A stretch of DNA of 64,000 bases from Rathayibacter caricis DSM 15933 (lineage in GTDB: Bacteria > Actinomycetota > Actinomycetes > Actinomycetales > Microbacteriaceae). The stretch spans positions 3,100,001 through 3,164,000 of the forward strand of contig NZ_PZPL01000001.1 of the NCBI RefSeq assembly GCF_003044275.1. The letters are read 5' to 3'. A model generated the notes under the pieces. That model saw only the letters and a list, made by a program, of their open reading frames with translations. It was not told the origin of the DNA and did no database searches. Made by a program: the position numbers and the translations under genes. Below, in pieces: positions 16,758-26,058 of the stretch; position 1 is the stretch's first letter; every line of letters starts with the position of its first letter.

Positions 16758-18176
16758 TCAACCGACGCTGCCCTCCATCCCCATCTCGATGAGCTTGTTC
16801 AGCTCGAGGGCGTACTCCATGGGCAGCTCGCGGGCGATCGGCTCGATGAAGCCGCGGACGATCATGGCCATGGCCTCGTCCTCCGGCATGCCGCGCGACA
16901 TCAGGTAGAAGAGCTGCTCCTCGCTGACCTTCGACACGGTCGCCTCGTGGCCGAGCTGCACGTCGTCGACGCGGATGTCGATCGCCGGGTAGGTGTCGGA
17001 GCGCGAGATGGTGTCGACGAGCAGCGCGTCGCAGCGCACCGTGTTGGCCGAGTGGTGCGCGTTGGCGTCGACCCGGACCTCTCCGCGGTACCCCGCTCGA
17101 CCGCCACCGCGGGCGATCGACTTCGAGACGATCGACGACTGCGTGTACGGCGCCATGTGGACCATCTTCGCGCCGGCGTCCTGGTGCTGCCCGGGGCCCG
17201 CGAACGCGACCGAGAGGGTCTCGCCCTTGGCGTGCTCGCCGACCAGGAAGATCGACGGGTACTTCATCGTGACCTTGGATCCGATGTTGCCGTCGATCCA
17301 CTCCATCGTCGCGCCCTCGTGCGCGATCGCGCGCTTGGTGACGAGGTTGTAGACGTTGTTCGACCAGTTCTGGATCGTCGTGTAGCGCACGCGGGCGTTC
17401 TTCTTGACGATGATCTCGACCACGGCCGAGTGCAGCGAGTCCGACTTGTAGATCGGCGCGGTGCAGCCCTCGATGTAGTGCACGTAGCTGTCCTCGTCGG
17501 CGATGATCAGCGTCCGCTCGAACTGGCCCATGTTCTCGGTGTTGATGCGGAAGTACGCCTGGAGCGGGATGTCGACGTGCACGCCCTTGGGGACGTACAC
17601 GAACGAACCGCCCGACCACACGGCGGTGTTCAGGGCCGCGAACTTGTTGTCGCCCGCGGGGATGACGGTGCCGAAGTACTCCTCGAAGATCTCGGGGTGC
17701 TCGCGCAGCGCGGTGTCGGTGTCCATGAAGATGACACCCTGCTCCTCCAGATCCTCGCGGATCTGGTGGTAGACGACCTCGGACTCGTACTGCGCCGCGA
17801 CGCCGCCGACGAGGCGCTGGCGCTCCGCCTCCGGGATCCCGAGCTTCTCGTACGTGTTCTTGATGTCGTCGGGGAGGTCGTCCCAGGTCTGCGCCTGCTT
17901 CTCGGTCGAGCGGACGAAGTACTTGATGTTGTCGAAGTCGATCGCCGACAGGTCGGCGCCCCACGTCGGCATGGGCTTGCGCTCGAACAGCTTCAGCGCC
18001 TTCATGCGGCGGTCGCGCATCCAGGCCGGCTCGTTCTTGAGCGCGGAGATGTCGGAGACGACCTCGGGCGAGATCCCGCGGCGCGCGGACGCCCCCGCGG
18101 AGTCGGAGTCGGCCCAGCCGAACTCGTAGACGCCGAGGCTCTCGAGCTCGGGGCGGTCGATCAGGATGTCTGACAT
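16758..18176 (-). CDS. sufB: Fe-S cluster assembly protein SufB
   Basis: Main scaffold subunit, 472 aa. It has the conserved [19 protein letters not shown] segment and the Cys of NTVRCDALL, which corresponds to the sulfur-accepting or cluster site region. The C-terminus reads [21 protein letters not shown]. The ATG is preceded by GAGG. It is the first gene of the operon. Actinobacterial operons usually have a SufR repressor just upstream, but none is present here. Confidence 0.96.
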   Translation of the reverse strand: MSDILIDRPELESLGVYEFGWADSDSAGASARRGISPEVVSDISALKNEPAWMRDRRMKALKLFERKPMPTWGADLSAIDFDNIKYFVRSTEKQAQTWDDLPDDIKNTYEKLGIPEAERQRLVGGVAAQYESEVVYHQIREDLEEQGVIFMDTDTALREHPEIFEEYFGTVIPAGDNKFAALNTAVWSGGSFVYVPKGVHVDIPLQAYFRINTENMGQFERTLIIADEDSYVHYIEGCTAPIYKSDSLHSAVVEIIVKKNARVRYTTIQNWSNNVYNLVTKRAIAHEGATMEWIDGNIGSKVTMKYPSIFLVGEHAKGETLSVAFAGPGQHQDAGAKMVHMAPYTQSSIVSKSIARGGGRAGYRGEVRVDANAHHSANTVRCDALLVDTISRSDTYPAIDIRVDDVQLGHEATVSKVSEEQLFYLMSRGMPEDEAMAMIVRGFIEPIARELPMEYALELNKLIEMGMEGSVG

Positions 18177-18772
18177 GTGTACCTCGTTTCCTACCCACTG
18201 CTAACCGGTCGGGTTCCGGAGTCATTCCCCGTGGGGCGACCCGGAGCACATTCCGGCTGGTCGCGATCGTGGACGATGCGCGGGGGCGGTTGATGTGCGT
18301 GCCTGAGATGTCCTAAGAGAAGTGCTGCGGCGCGTCATCGGGCCGGTGGTCCCTGTCGACGCCGTGTCCGCGCGGATGCCGGGGTCTCACGTCGTACCTG
18401 AACCAACTATTCATTCTACAGAGGCGCGCCCGGATGGGAACCCGCTCACCTGGGTGTCGGCCGGGTGCGACGTCCCGCGCCACCAGACGATGGTGGCCAT
18501 ACCGGTGTCGGTGGTCCGTGATGATCTTCGGGCATGCCGAACGACGACTCGATCCCACTGCTCCCCCGCCTCCTGCTCGCCTCCGCAGGCCTCGGTCTCC
18601 CGCCCGCGGAGGCCGCGCTCCACCGCCGCCTGGGCACCGCGCTCGCGCGAGACCTGCCCGTCCGGGCGCTGCCGCTCGCCCTGCTGCGACTCCGTGGGCA
18701 CCTGCGGCGGCCGTCGCGAGGAGGCGCCGGTCGATGAGCCGCGGGGACCCGTCGGGAGCTCGGCCGGCGGTG
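18177..18772. other. 596-bp region between sufB and ctaA, mostly non-coding
   Basis: This holds the sufB leader/promoter region and one doubtful small gene (18534-18737, +). A possible - strand -10 box TAGAAT in extended context TGTAGAAT lies at 18413-18418, in a small AT-rich island at 18401-18420. It would give sufB a leader of about 230 nt. No SufR gene, strong hairpin or known riboswitch is visible. Confidence 0.4.
18534..18737 (+). CDS. possible small hypothetical protein
   Basis: An ATG-started 67-codon frame in an otherwise empty region, with strongly GC-biased third codon positions. It encodes a leucine-, alanine- and arginine-rich helical peptide beginning MPNDDSIPLLPRLLLASAG. There is no convincing Shine-Dalgarno. 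TGATCT at 6 nt upstream is a poor -10. No family is recognised, and it may be a chance frame in high-GC DNA. Confidence 0.3.
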   Translation: MPNDDSIPLLPRLLLASAGLGLPPAEAALHRRLGTALARDLPVRALPLALLRLRGHLRRPSRGGAGR

Positions 18773-19732
18773 TCAGTGGACGGGTTCGAGCTCCTCCGCC
18801 GCCCGGCGGCGCTGAGCACGGACGGTGAACAGGCGGGGGTTCACGTCGAGGAGCACGCGCACGGTGCCCACCCAGACGAGCGCCGAACCCAGCAGGTGCA
18901 CGGCGACCAGGGCCTCCGGGAGGGCGAGGAGGGACTGCGCGACCCCGACGAGCGCCTGCAGCACGACCACGGCGATGTAGGTCGCCGCCCGTCGGCGCGC
19001 GAGCTCCGCACCGGCGACCCGGCGCAGGAGCGCGAACAGGACGATGCCGAGCACGAGCGACGCCGTGCCGAGCACGCCGTGCACCACGGTGACGCTCTCC
19101 CAGTGGAAGCGCATCCGGGGCACCTCCGCGGAGTCGCCTGCATGAGGACCGGTGCCGGTCACGAGCGTGCCGACGAGGATCACCAGCAGGGTGACCACGA
19201 CGAGGGCGATGCTGACGGCGCGGGTGAGCGCGTCCGGCTCGAAGTCCGTGGACTGCGACCGGTGGGCGCGGTGCCACGTCAGCGACGTCGTGGTGAGCAG
19301 GGCGATGGCCAGGACGAAGTGCCCCGCGACGATGTAGGGGTTCAGACCCGAGTGCACGGTCGCTCCGCCCGCGAGGGCGTTCGCGACGACCAGCCAGAAC
19401 TGCGACCAGGCCAGTCGCGTCATCGTCCGGTCGCGCGGCTTCTGGAGTCGCGCCGCAGTGATCGCCCAGCCGACGGCGATGATCAGCACGCCGGTGAAGG
19501 CTCTGTTGGTGAACTCGATGAAACCGTGGATCCCGAGCTCCGGGGTCGATGTGAGGGATCCCGCGTCGCAGGCCGGCCAGGTCGGGCAGCCGAGGCCCGA
19601 TCCGGTCAGTCGCACCACTCCCCCGAAGAAGATGATCAGGATGCTCGCGACGAGTGCCGCGGTCGTGCCCCAGCGCAGGGCCCGCGGCGAGAGCGTGACC
19701 CGCTCGGCGAGGAACGAGAAGGGGGTCACCAT
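18773..19732 (-). CDS. ctaA: heme A synthase (COX15/CtaA family)
   Basis: Converts heme O to heme A for cytochrome aa3 oxidase. It is a 319-aa protein with about eight membrane helices. Heme-ligand histidines are seen in IHGFIEFTNR, VHSGLNPYIVAGH, VVHGVLG and VAVHLLG. The extracellular cysteine pair lies in LGCPTWPACD, near residue 46. Its ATG overlaps the ctaB stop by one base (TGATG), so it is translated right after ctaB. Confidence 0.92.
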   Translation of the reverse strand: MVTPFSFLAERVTLSPRALRWGTTAALVASILIIFFGGVVRLTGSGLGCPTWPACDAGSLTSTPELGIHGFIEFTNRAFTGVLIIAVGWAITAARLQKPRDRTMTRLAWSQFWLVVANALAGGATVHSGLNPYIVAGHFVLAIALLTTTSLTWHRAHRSQSTDFEPDALTRAVSIALVVVTLLVILVGTLVTGTGPHAGDSAEVPRMRFHWESVTVVHGVLGTASLVLGIVLFALLRRVAGAELARRRAATYIAVVVLQALVGVAQSLLALPEALVAVHLLGSALVWVGTVRVLLDVNPRLFTVRAQRRRAAEELEPVH

Positions 19733-20664
19733 CAGAACGGCAGCAGGGGGTCGATGCCGACGGCGAGGAACAGCAGGGTGAGGTACCCGATCGAGCCGTG
19801 GAACACGCGCATCGGCGAGACGTGCTCGTGACGGATCGCGAGGTTGTAGAGGCGGTGCGTCTCGGCGATGAACCAGACACCGCTCGCGAGCGCGACGACG
19901 GTGTACACCACGCCCATCCCGGCCACGGGGATCAGCAGGAGCGAGCAGGCCACCGTCGCCCAGGCGTACAGGATGACCTGCAGCCCGACGACCGTGCGGC
20001 CGCGGACCACGGCGAGCATCGGCACTCCGGCCGCCTGGTAGTCGTCGCGGTACTTCATCGACAGGGGCCAGTAGTGCGGCGGGGTCCACAGGAAGATGAC
20101 CGAGAAGAGGATCACGGGCGCCCAGTCGAGCGAGTTCGTGACGGCGGCCCAGCCGATGAGCACGGGCATGCAGCCGGCGATGCCGCCCCAGACGATGTTC
20201 TGCGGAGTGCGGCGCTTGAGGAAGAGCGTGTAGAAGACGACGTAGATGAGGATCGCCGCGAGCGAGAGGCCGGCAGCCAGCCAGTTCGCCGTCAGGCCGA
20301 GCCAGACGATCGACAGCACTCCGATCGCGGTGGCGAACACCAGCGCGGCCCGGTCCGAGATCTCGCCCGTCACGAGCGGGCGGTTCTTCGTCCGGTTCAT
20401 GATGCGGTCGATGTCGCGGTCGAAGTAGCAGTTGAAGGCGCCGGCCGACCCTGCGCTCAGCGCTCCGCCGATGAGGACGTTGAGCACGAGCCAGAGGTTC
20501 GGGATGCCGCCCTGGGCGAGGATCATCGTCGGGGCCGTCACCACGAGGAGGAGCTCGATCACGCGGGGCTTCGTCAGCGAGACGAAGGCCTTCACCTTGC
20601 GAGACAGGGTCGCCCCGGGCGATCCGCCCCGTTCGATCGCGGTGGTCTCTACGGCTACGTCCAT
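19732..20664 (-). CDS. ctaB: protoheme IX farnesyltransferase (heme O synthase)
   Basis: UbiA-family prenyltransferase of 310 aa with about nine helices. It attaches farnesyl to heme B, giving heme O, the substrate of CtaA. The signature [20 protein letters not shown] carries the Asp-rich Mg-diphosphate motif. The second conserved region is [16 protein letters not shown]. The ATG follows AGAGGAG. It is divergent from tkt across a 350-bp spacer, an order common in actinobacteria. Confidence 0.94.
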   Translation of the reverse strand: MDVAVETTAIERGGSPGATLSRKVKAFVSLTKPRVIELLLVVTAPTMILAQGGIPNLWLVLNVLIGGALSAGSAGAFNCYFDRDIDRIMNRTKNRPLVTGEISDRAALVFATAIGVLSIVWLGLTANWLAAGLSLAAILIYVVFYTLFLKRRTPQNIVWGGIAGCMPVLIGWAAVTNSLDWAPVILFSVIFLWTPPHYWPLSMKYRDDYQAAGVPMLAVVRGRTVVGLQVILYAWATVACSLLLIPVAGMGVVYTVVALASGVWFIAETHRLYNLAIRHEHVSPMRVFHGSIGYLTLLFLAVGIDPLLPF

Positions 20665-20675
20665 TGCTCCTCTAA

Positions 20676-20700
20676 CGTTCGACAATCCCGAACGAGTGTA
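20676..20700 (-). promoter_or_regulatory. ctaB promoter with inverted repeat in the leader
   Basis: A - strand -10 TACACT (20695-20700) is followed immediately by the inverted repeat CGTTCG-N7-CGAACG (20676-20694). The repeat covers the predicted start site and leads into the Shine-Dalgarno. It could be an operator for a heme- or oxygen-responsive regulator, or just a 5' hairpin. Confidence 0.4.
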
Positions 20701-20829
20701 ATGCGCGCAGGCTGGACCCGGGCCCGGTCCATCGGTTCCGTCACACCGCTCCCGCCGCGTGCACGCTTGCCCAAACGACTCCCGACATATGCATCCCGCA
20801 ACCCCCGTCGGCGAGCGCACCCCCCTCCG

Positions 20830-20835
20830 TATACT
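20830..20835 (+). promoter_or_regulatory. -10 box candidate for tkt operon
   Basis: TATACT is a perfect -10 hexamer about 180 bp before the tkt GTG, with no clear -35. The rest of the 350-bp spacer 20665-21014 shows no other gene or strong structure. Confidence 0.4.
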
Positions 20836-21014
20836 CGGGACTGCTCGCCAGAGCGCCCGGCACGCACCCGAGCCCGCCCCGACCGATCGGTCGCCGCGAG
20901 GCCCAGAGGGTCGCCGCCGGAGCATCGTGCCGAAGTCGTCGCGCGGCGTGCTCCACCATGCGAGAGGGCCGACGGTCTGCGTCTGCCCCACGTCTCGAGA
21001 AGGGTCAGTACCAA

Positions 21015-23108
21015 GTGTCAGAACTGCAATGGGAATCCATTGACGAGAAGGCAGTCGACACGGCGAGGGTCCTCGCCGCGGATGCCGTGGAGAAGGTCGG
21101 CAACGGTCATCCCGGGACCGCCATGAGCCTCGCTCCGGCCGCGTACCTCCTCTTCCAGAAGGTCATGCGCCGCGACCCCTCCGACAGCACCTGGATCGGC
21201 CGCGACCGCTTCATCCTGTCGGTCGGCCACTCCTCGCTGACCCAGTACGTCCAGTTCTACCTGGGCGGCTACGGCCTCGAGCTCGACGACCTGAAGGCGC
21301 TGCGCACCTGGGGCTCCAAGACCCCCGGGCACCCCGAGTACGGCCACACGGACGGCGTCGAGATCACGACCGGCCCGCTCGGCCAGGGCCTCGCCTCTGC
21401 CGTCGGCTTCGCCTACGCCTCGCGCTTCGAGCGCGACCTGTTCGACCCCGAGGCCGCCGCGGGCACCTCGCCGTTCGACCACTTCGTCTACGTGATCGCC
21501 GGCGACGGCGACCTGCAGGAGGGCGTCACCAGCGAGGCCTCCTCGCTCGCCGGCCACCAGCAGCTCGGCAACCTGGTCGTCATCTACGACTCCAACCAGA
21601 TCTCGATCGAGGACGACACCAACATCGCCTTCACCGAGGACGTCAAGGACCGCTACGAGGCGTACGACTGGCAGGTCCAGATCGTCGACTGGAAGAAGAC
21701 CGGCGAGTACCACGAGGACGTCGCCGAACTCCACGCCGCGATCGAGGCAGCCAAGGGCGAGACCGGCAAGCCGTCGCTCATCATCCTGCGCACCATCATC
21801 GGCTGGCCCTCGCCGAAGAAGCAGAACACCGGCAAGATCCACGGCTCCGCCCTCGGCGCCGATGAGCTCCGCGGCCTCAAGGAGGTGCTCGGCTTCGACC
21901 CCGAGAAGACCTTCGACGTCGCCGACGAGGTCATCGAGCACACTCGCAAGGCCGTCGAGCGCGGCCAGGCGCAGCACGCCGAGTGGACCGAGCAGTTCGA
22001 CGCGTGGGCCGCGGCCAACCCCGAGAAGAAGGTCCTGCTGGACCGCGTCCTGAGCGGCGACCTCCCCGAGGGCGTCGAGGACGTGCTCCCCGTGTTCGAG
22101 CCCGGCAAGGAGGTGTCGACCCGCGCCGCGTCCGGCAAGGTCATCAACGCCCTCGCCGGAGTGATCCCGGAGCTGTGGGGCGGCTCGGCCGACCTCGCCG
22201 AGTCGAACAACACCACCATCGAGGGCGCCGGCTCGTTCGTGCCGTCCGAGTTCTCGACCCACGAGTGGACGGGGAAGAAGGGCGGCCGCGTGCTGCACTT
22301 CGGCATCCGCGAGCACGCCATGGGCTCGATCCTCAACGGCATCGTCCTGCACGGGAACACCCGCCCCTTCGGCGGTACCTTCCTGATCTTCTCCGACTAC
22401 ATGCGCCCGGCGGTCCGTCTCGCCGCGCTCATGAAGGCGCCGGCCATCTACGTCTGGACCCACGACTCCGTGGCGCTCGGCGAGGACGGCCCGACGCACC
22501 AGCCGGTCGAGCAGCTCGCGTCCCTCCGCGCGATCCCGGGACTGGACATCGTCCGCCCCGGCGACGCGAACGAGGTCGCCTACGCCTGGAAGACGATCCT
22601 CGCGCGCCGCGAGGGCCCCGCGGGCCTCGCGCTGACCCGTCAGAACATCCCGGTGTTCGAGCGCGGCGAGGGCGAGGCCGAGGGCGAGACCTTCGCTCAC
22701 GCCTCGAACGTCGCCAAGGGCGCGTACGTGCTCGCCGAGGCGCCCGGCGGCACGCCGGACGTCATCCTCATCGCGACCGGGTCCGAGCTCCAGATCGCCG
22801 TCGAGACGCGCGAGAAGCTGAAGGCCGAGGGCGTGAACGCCCGCGTCGTCTCGGCTCCGTCGCTCGAGTGGTTCGAGGAGCAGGACGCGGCCTACCGCGA
22901 GAAGGTCCTGCCCTCCGCTGTGAAGGCCCGCGTCTCCATCGAGGCCGGACTGAGCCTCGGCTGGCAGAAGTACGTCGGCGACGCCGGCCGCTCGGTCTCG
23001 ATCGAGCACTTCGGCGCGTCGGCCGACTACAAGACCCTGTTCCGCGAGTTCGGGATCACCACGGAGGCGGCACTCGCCGCCGCCAAGGAGTCGCTCGCAG
23101 CCTCCTGA
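21015..23108 (+). CDS. tkt: transketolase
   Basis: Thiamine-diphosphate enzyme of the non-oxidative pentose phosphate pathway, 697 aa. TPP-domain motifs include [13 protein letters not shown] and the [23 protein letters not shown] motif. The pyrimidine domain has [10 protein letters not shown] and [11 protein letters not shown]. The length fits standard transketolases. The GTG at 21015 starts the conserved [20 protein letters not shown]; a distant AAGGG may serve as RBS. It is the first gene of a + strand cluster with tal, pgi, zwf, opcA and pgl. Confidence 0.96.
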   Translation: MSELQWESIDEKAVDTARVLAADAVEKVGNGHPGTAMSLAPAAYLLFQKVMRRDPSDSTWIGRDRFILSVGHSSLTQYVQFYLGGYGLELDDLKALRTWGSKTPGHPEYGHTDGVEITTGPLGQGLASAVGFAYASRFERDLFDPEAAAGTSPFDHFVYVIAGDGDLQEGVTSEASSLAGHQQLGNLVVIYDSNQISIEDDTNIAFTEDVKDRYEAYDWQVQIVDWKKTGEYHEDVAELHAAIEAAKGETGKPSLIILRTIIGWPSPKKQNTGKIHGSALGADELRGLKEVLGFDPEKTFDVADEVIEHTRKAVERGQAQHAEWTEQFDAWAAANPEKKVLLDRVLSGDLPEGVEDVLPVFEPGKEVSTRAASGKVINALAGVIPELWGGSADLAESNNTTIEGAGSFVPSEFSTHEWTGKKGGRVLHFGIREHAMGSILNGIVLHGNTRPFGGTFLIFSDYMRPAVRLAALMKAPAIYVWTHDSVALGEDGPTHQPVEQLASLRAIPGLDIVRPGDANEVAYAWKTILARREGPAGLALTRQNIPVFERGEGEAEGETFAHASNVAKGAYVLAEAPGGTPDVILIATGSELQIAVETREKLKAEGVNARVVSAPSLEWFEEQDAAYREKVLPSAVKARVSIEAGLSLGWQKYVGDAGRSVSIEHFGASADYKTLFREFGITTEAALAAAKESLAAS

Positions 23109-23110
23109 GC

Positions 23111-23142
23111 CGAAGGCCGCGTCCACACGGACGCGGCCTTCG
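23111..23142 (+). terminator. terminator or attenuator after tkt
   Basis: A perfect 14-bp stem (23111-23124 with 23129-23142) with loop ACAC begins 3 bp after the tkt stop. It lacks a T-run. It may partly uncouple tkt from tal. Confidence 0.7.
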
Positions 23143-23201
23143 CCGTCGGGGCTCCGGCTCCACGCCCGCATCACCTCCGAACGAAGAAGAGAAGAAGAGA
23201 C

Positions 23202-24323
23202 ATGACCGAGAACACCCCCACCGCAGACCTCTCCGCCGCCGGCGTCAGCATCTGGCTCGACGACCTCTCCCGCACGCGCATCTCCTCGGGCGGGCTCCAG
23301 AAGCTCATCGACGAGAAGAACGTCGTCGGAGTCACGACGAACCCGACGATCTTCGCGGCCGCCCTGGCCAACGGCGAGTCGTACGACGCCCAGGTGCGCG
23401 AGCTCGCCGCCTCCGGCACCTCCGTCACCGACGCCGTCTTCGAGATCACCACCGACGACGTCGCCGCCGCATCGGACGTCTTCCGTCCGATCTACGACGC
23501 CACCAACGGCTACGACGGCCGCGTGTCGATCGAGGTCGAGCCCGGCCTGGCGCACGACGCGCAGGGCACCATCGAGCAGGCCAAGGCCCTGTGGGCCAAG
23601 GTCGACCGCCCGAACGCCATGATCAAGATCCCCGCGACCGTCGAGGGCCTCGAGGCCATCACCGAGGTCATCGGCTCGGGCATCTCGGTCAACGTCACGC
23701 TGATCTTCTCGCTCGCCCGCTACCGCGCCGTCATCAACGCGTACCTCGCCGGCCTCGAGAAGGCCAAGGACGCCGGCATCGACCTGTCGACCATCCACTC
23801 CGTCGCCTCGTTCTTCGTCTCGCGCGTCGACACCGAGATCGACAAGCGCCTCGAGGCCGTCGGCACCGACGAGGCGAAGGCGCTCAAGAGCAAGTCGGGC
23901 GTCGCCAACGCCCAGCTCGCCTACGAGGTCTTCGTCGAGGCGTTCGCGACCGAGCGCGCCCTGCTCCTGCAGGAGTCCGGCGCCAATCGCCAGCGTCCGC
24001 TGTGGGCCTCGACCGGCGTGAAGTCGACCGATCTCCCCGACACGCTCTACGTCACCGAGCTCGTCGCGGCCGGCGTCGTCAACACGATGCCCGAGAAGAC
24101 CCTCGAGGCGACCTTCGACCACGGCGTCATCACCGGCGATACGGTCACGGGCGCCTACGCCGACGCGAACGCCGTCCTCGACGCCGTCGCGGCGCAGGGC
24201 GTCTCGTACGCCGAGGTCACCGAGCTGCTCGAGAAGGAGGGCGTGGAGAAGTTCATCGTCTCCTGGAACGAGCTGCTCGACACCGTCACCGCAGCTCTCG
24301 AGGGCGCGAAGGCGCAGGCCTGA
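23202..24323 (+). CDS. tal: transaldolase
   Basis: A 373-aa transaldolase of the long actinobacterial subfamily. It transfers dihydroxyacetone units between sugar phosphates. It has the N-terminal [12 protein letters not shown] motif, [10 protein letters not shown] carrying the Schiff-base lysine, and [26 protein letters not shown] and [12 protein letters not shown] follow. The leader contains GAAGAAGAGA close to the ATG. Only 2 bp separate it from pgi. Confidence 0.95.
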   Translation: MTENTPTADLSAAGVSIWLDDLSRTRISSGGLQKLIDEKNVVGVTTNPTIFAAALANGESYDAQVRELAASGTSVTDAVFEITTDDVAAASDVFRPIYDATNGYDGRVSIEVEPGLAHDAQGTIEQAKALWAKVDRPNAMIKIPATVEGLEAITEVIGSGISVNVTLIFSLARYRAVINAYLAGLEKAKDAGIDLSTIHSVASFFVSRVDTEIDKRLEAVGTDEAKALKSKSGVANAQLAYEVFVEAFATERALLLQESGANRQRPLWASTGVKSTDLPDTLYVTELVAAGVVNTMPEKTLEATFDHGVITGDTVTGAYADANAVLDAVAAQGVSYAEVTELLEKEGVEKFIVSWNELLDTVTAALEGAKAQA

Positions 24324-24325
24324 TC

Positions 24326-25939
24326 ATGGCGATCCAGATCCACGTCAGCGGAGACGCCGAGAAGGCCGTCGACCGCGTCGTCCCCGATCTCGTCGCCGAC
24401 GAGGTCGCCTCGGGCATCACCGCGCAGGTCCCCACGCTGTGGGGCGCCGCCGCGGAGGAGGAGTCGGCCAAGCGCCTCGGCTGGACCGAGTCGACGTCGG
24501 TGTCGCGCCCGCTGATCCCCGAGATCCTGGCGCTCCGCGAGGAGTTCGCCTCGAAGGGCATCGATCACATCGTGCTCGGCGGGATGGGCGGATCGTCGCT
24601 CGCCCCCGAGGTCATCACCCGCACGGCCGGCGTCGAGCTGACCGTCCTCGACTCGACCGCTCCCGGTCAGGTGCTGGCGGCCCTCCGGGACCGCCTCTCC
24701 TCGACCGCCGTCGTGATCTCGTCGAAGTCGGGCTCGACCGTCGAGACCGCGAGCCAGAAGAAGGCCTACGAGAAGGCGTTCACCGAGGCGGGCATCGACC
24801 CCCTCGAGCGCATCGTCATCGTGACCGACCCCGGCTCGCCGCTGGATACATCCTCACGCGAGGCCGGCTACCGCGTGTTCAACGCCGACCCGAACATCGG
24901 TGGCCGCTTCTCGGCGCTCTCCGCGTTCGGCCTGGTCCCCTCCGGACTCGCCGGCGCCGACATCGAGGCCCTCCTCGACGAGGCCGCGGAGGCCTCGCTC
25001 GGTCTCGCCGTCGACTCCCCCGAGAACCCGGGGCTCGTGCTCGGAGCGGCGATCGCCGCCACCAGCCCGCGCCGCGACAAGCTCGCGATCGTCGCCGACG
25101 GCACCCACATCGTGGGCTTCGCCGACTGGGCGGAGCAGCTGATCGCCGAGTCCACCGGCAAGGACGGCACCGGGATCCTGCCGGTCGTGCTCGGCACGCT
25201 CGCCCCCGAGCTGTCGGAGGACCTGCCCGACGTGCAGGTCGTCCGCCTGGTCGACGACGCGAGCGCGCTGCACCTGTTCCCGCGCGACCGCCACGAGGGC
25301 GAGATCCTGCTCTCGGGCTCGCTCGGCGCGCAGATGCTGACCTGGGAGTACGCGGTCGCCGTCGCAGGACGACTGCTCGGCATCAACCCGTTCGACCAGC
25401 CCGACGTCGAGTCCGCGAAGATCGCGACCCGCGCCCTGCTCGAGAAGCGTCCCGAGCCCGAGGCGCCGGCCTTCACCGACGCCGGCATCGAGGTCACGGG
25501 CAGCCCCGTGGTCACCGAGGGCGTCTCGACCGTCGCCGAGGCCGTCGACCGCCTCCTCGCGCAGCTCGGCGAGGGCGGCTACGTGGCCATCCAGGCCTAC
25601 GTCGACCGCCTCGCCGTGCCGCAGTTGGAGGGCGTCCGCGATCTCCTCGCCGCGCAGGCCCAGCGGCCCGTCACCTTCGGGTGGGGTCCCCGCTTCCTGC
25701 ACTCGACCGGTCAGTATCACAAGGGCGGCGCCCCGACCGGCGTCTTCCTGCAGATCACCGAGCGCGCTACCGCCGATCTCGAGATCCCGGACAGCCCGTT
25801 CACCTTCGGGCAGCTGATCCTCGCGCAGGCGGCCGGCGACGCGAGCGTGCTCGCCGAGCACGGCCGACCGGTGCTGACGCTGACGCTGACCGATCCCGAG
25901 GCCGACCTCGAGGCCCTCTTCGAGGCCCTCAACAGCTGA
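24326..25939 (+). CDS. pgi: glucose-6-phosphate isomerase
   Basis: Interconverts glucose-6-phosphate and fructose-6-phosphate; 537 aa. Two SIS subdomains are visible. GGMGGSSLAPE and SSKSGSTVETASQK form the phosphate-binding loop of the first. GWGPRFLHSTGQYHKGG near the C-terminus contains the catalytic-region residues. The sequence is of the type found as the C-terminal half of fused transaldolase-isomerase proteins. Here the two are separate genes with a 2-bp gap, so they may be co-translated and possibly associate (inference). Confidence 0.9.
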   Translation: MAIQIHVSGDAEKAVDRVVPDLVADEVASGITAQVPTLWGAAAEEESAKRLGWTESTSVSRPLIPEILALREEFASKGIDHIVLGGMGGSSLAPEVITRTAGVELTVLDSTAPGQVLAALRDRLSSTAVVISSKSGSTVETASQKKAYEKAFTEAGIDPLERIVIVTDPGSPLDTSSREAGYRVFNADPNIGGRFSALSAFGLVPSGLAGADIEALLDEAAEASLGLAVDSPENPGLVLGAAIAATSPRRDKLAIVADGTHIVGFADWAEQLIAESTGKDGTGILPVVLGTLAPELSEDLPDVQVVRLVDDASALHLFPRDRHEGEILLSGSLGAQMLTWEYAVAVAGRLLGINPFDQPDVESAKIATRALLEKRPEPEAPAFTDAGIEVTGSPVVTEGVSTVAEAVDRLLAQLGEGGYVAIQAYVDRLAVPQLEGVRDLLAAQAQRPVTFGWGPRFLHSTGQYHKGGAPTGVFLQITERATADLEIPDSPFTFGQLILAQAAGDASVLAEHGRPVLTLTLTDPEADLEALFEALNS

Positions 25940-25945
25940 TCCGAC

Positions 25946-25987
25946 GGGCACGCCGCTCCGCCCCCACCGGGGCGGGGCGGCGTGCCC
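25946..25987 (+). terminator. terminator-like hairpin between pgi and zwf
   Basis: 19-nt arms (25946-25964 and 25969-25987) with one G-T-type mismatch and a 4-nt loop begin 6 bp after the pgi stop. There is no T-tail. It probably separates tkt-tal-pgi from zwf-opcA-pgl. Confidence 0.65.
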
Positions 25988-26058
25988 GCGATCGGTCCCA
26001 CCCACTCCTCATCGAGAGCAGTGCGCCGGAGTAGCCGGCACACAGAAGGACACTGCAC

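Noticed and set aside
18313..18414. A 33-codon frame on the - strand upstream of sufB (begins MNSWFRYD), as a leader peptide
   Set aside because: Its ATG coincides with the best -10 candidate, it has no ribosome site, and its composition (Arg, His, Pro) does not match a cysteine-sensing leader.
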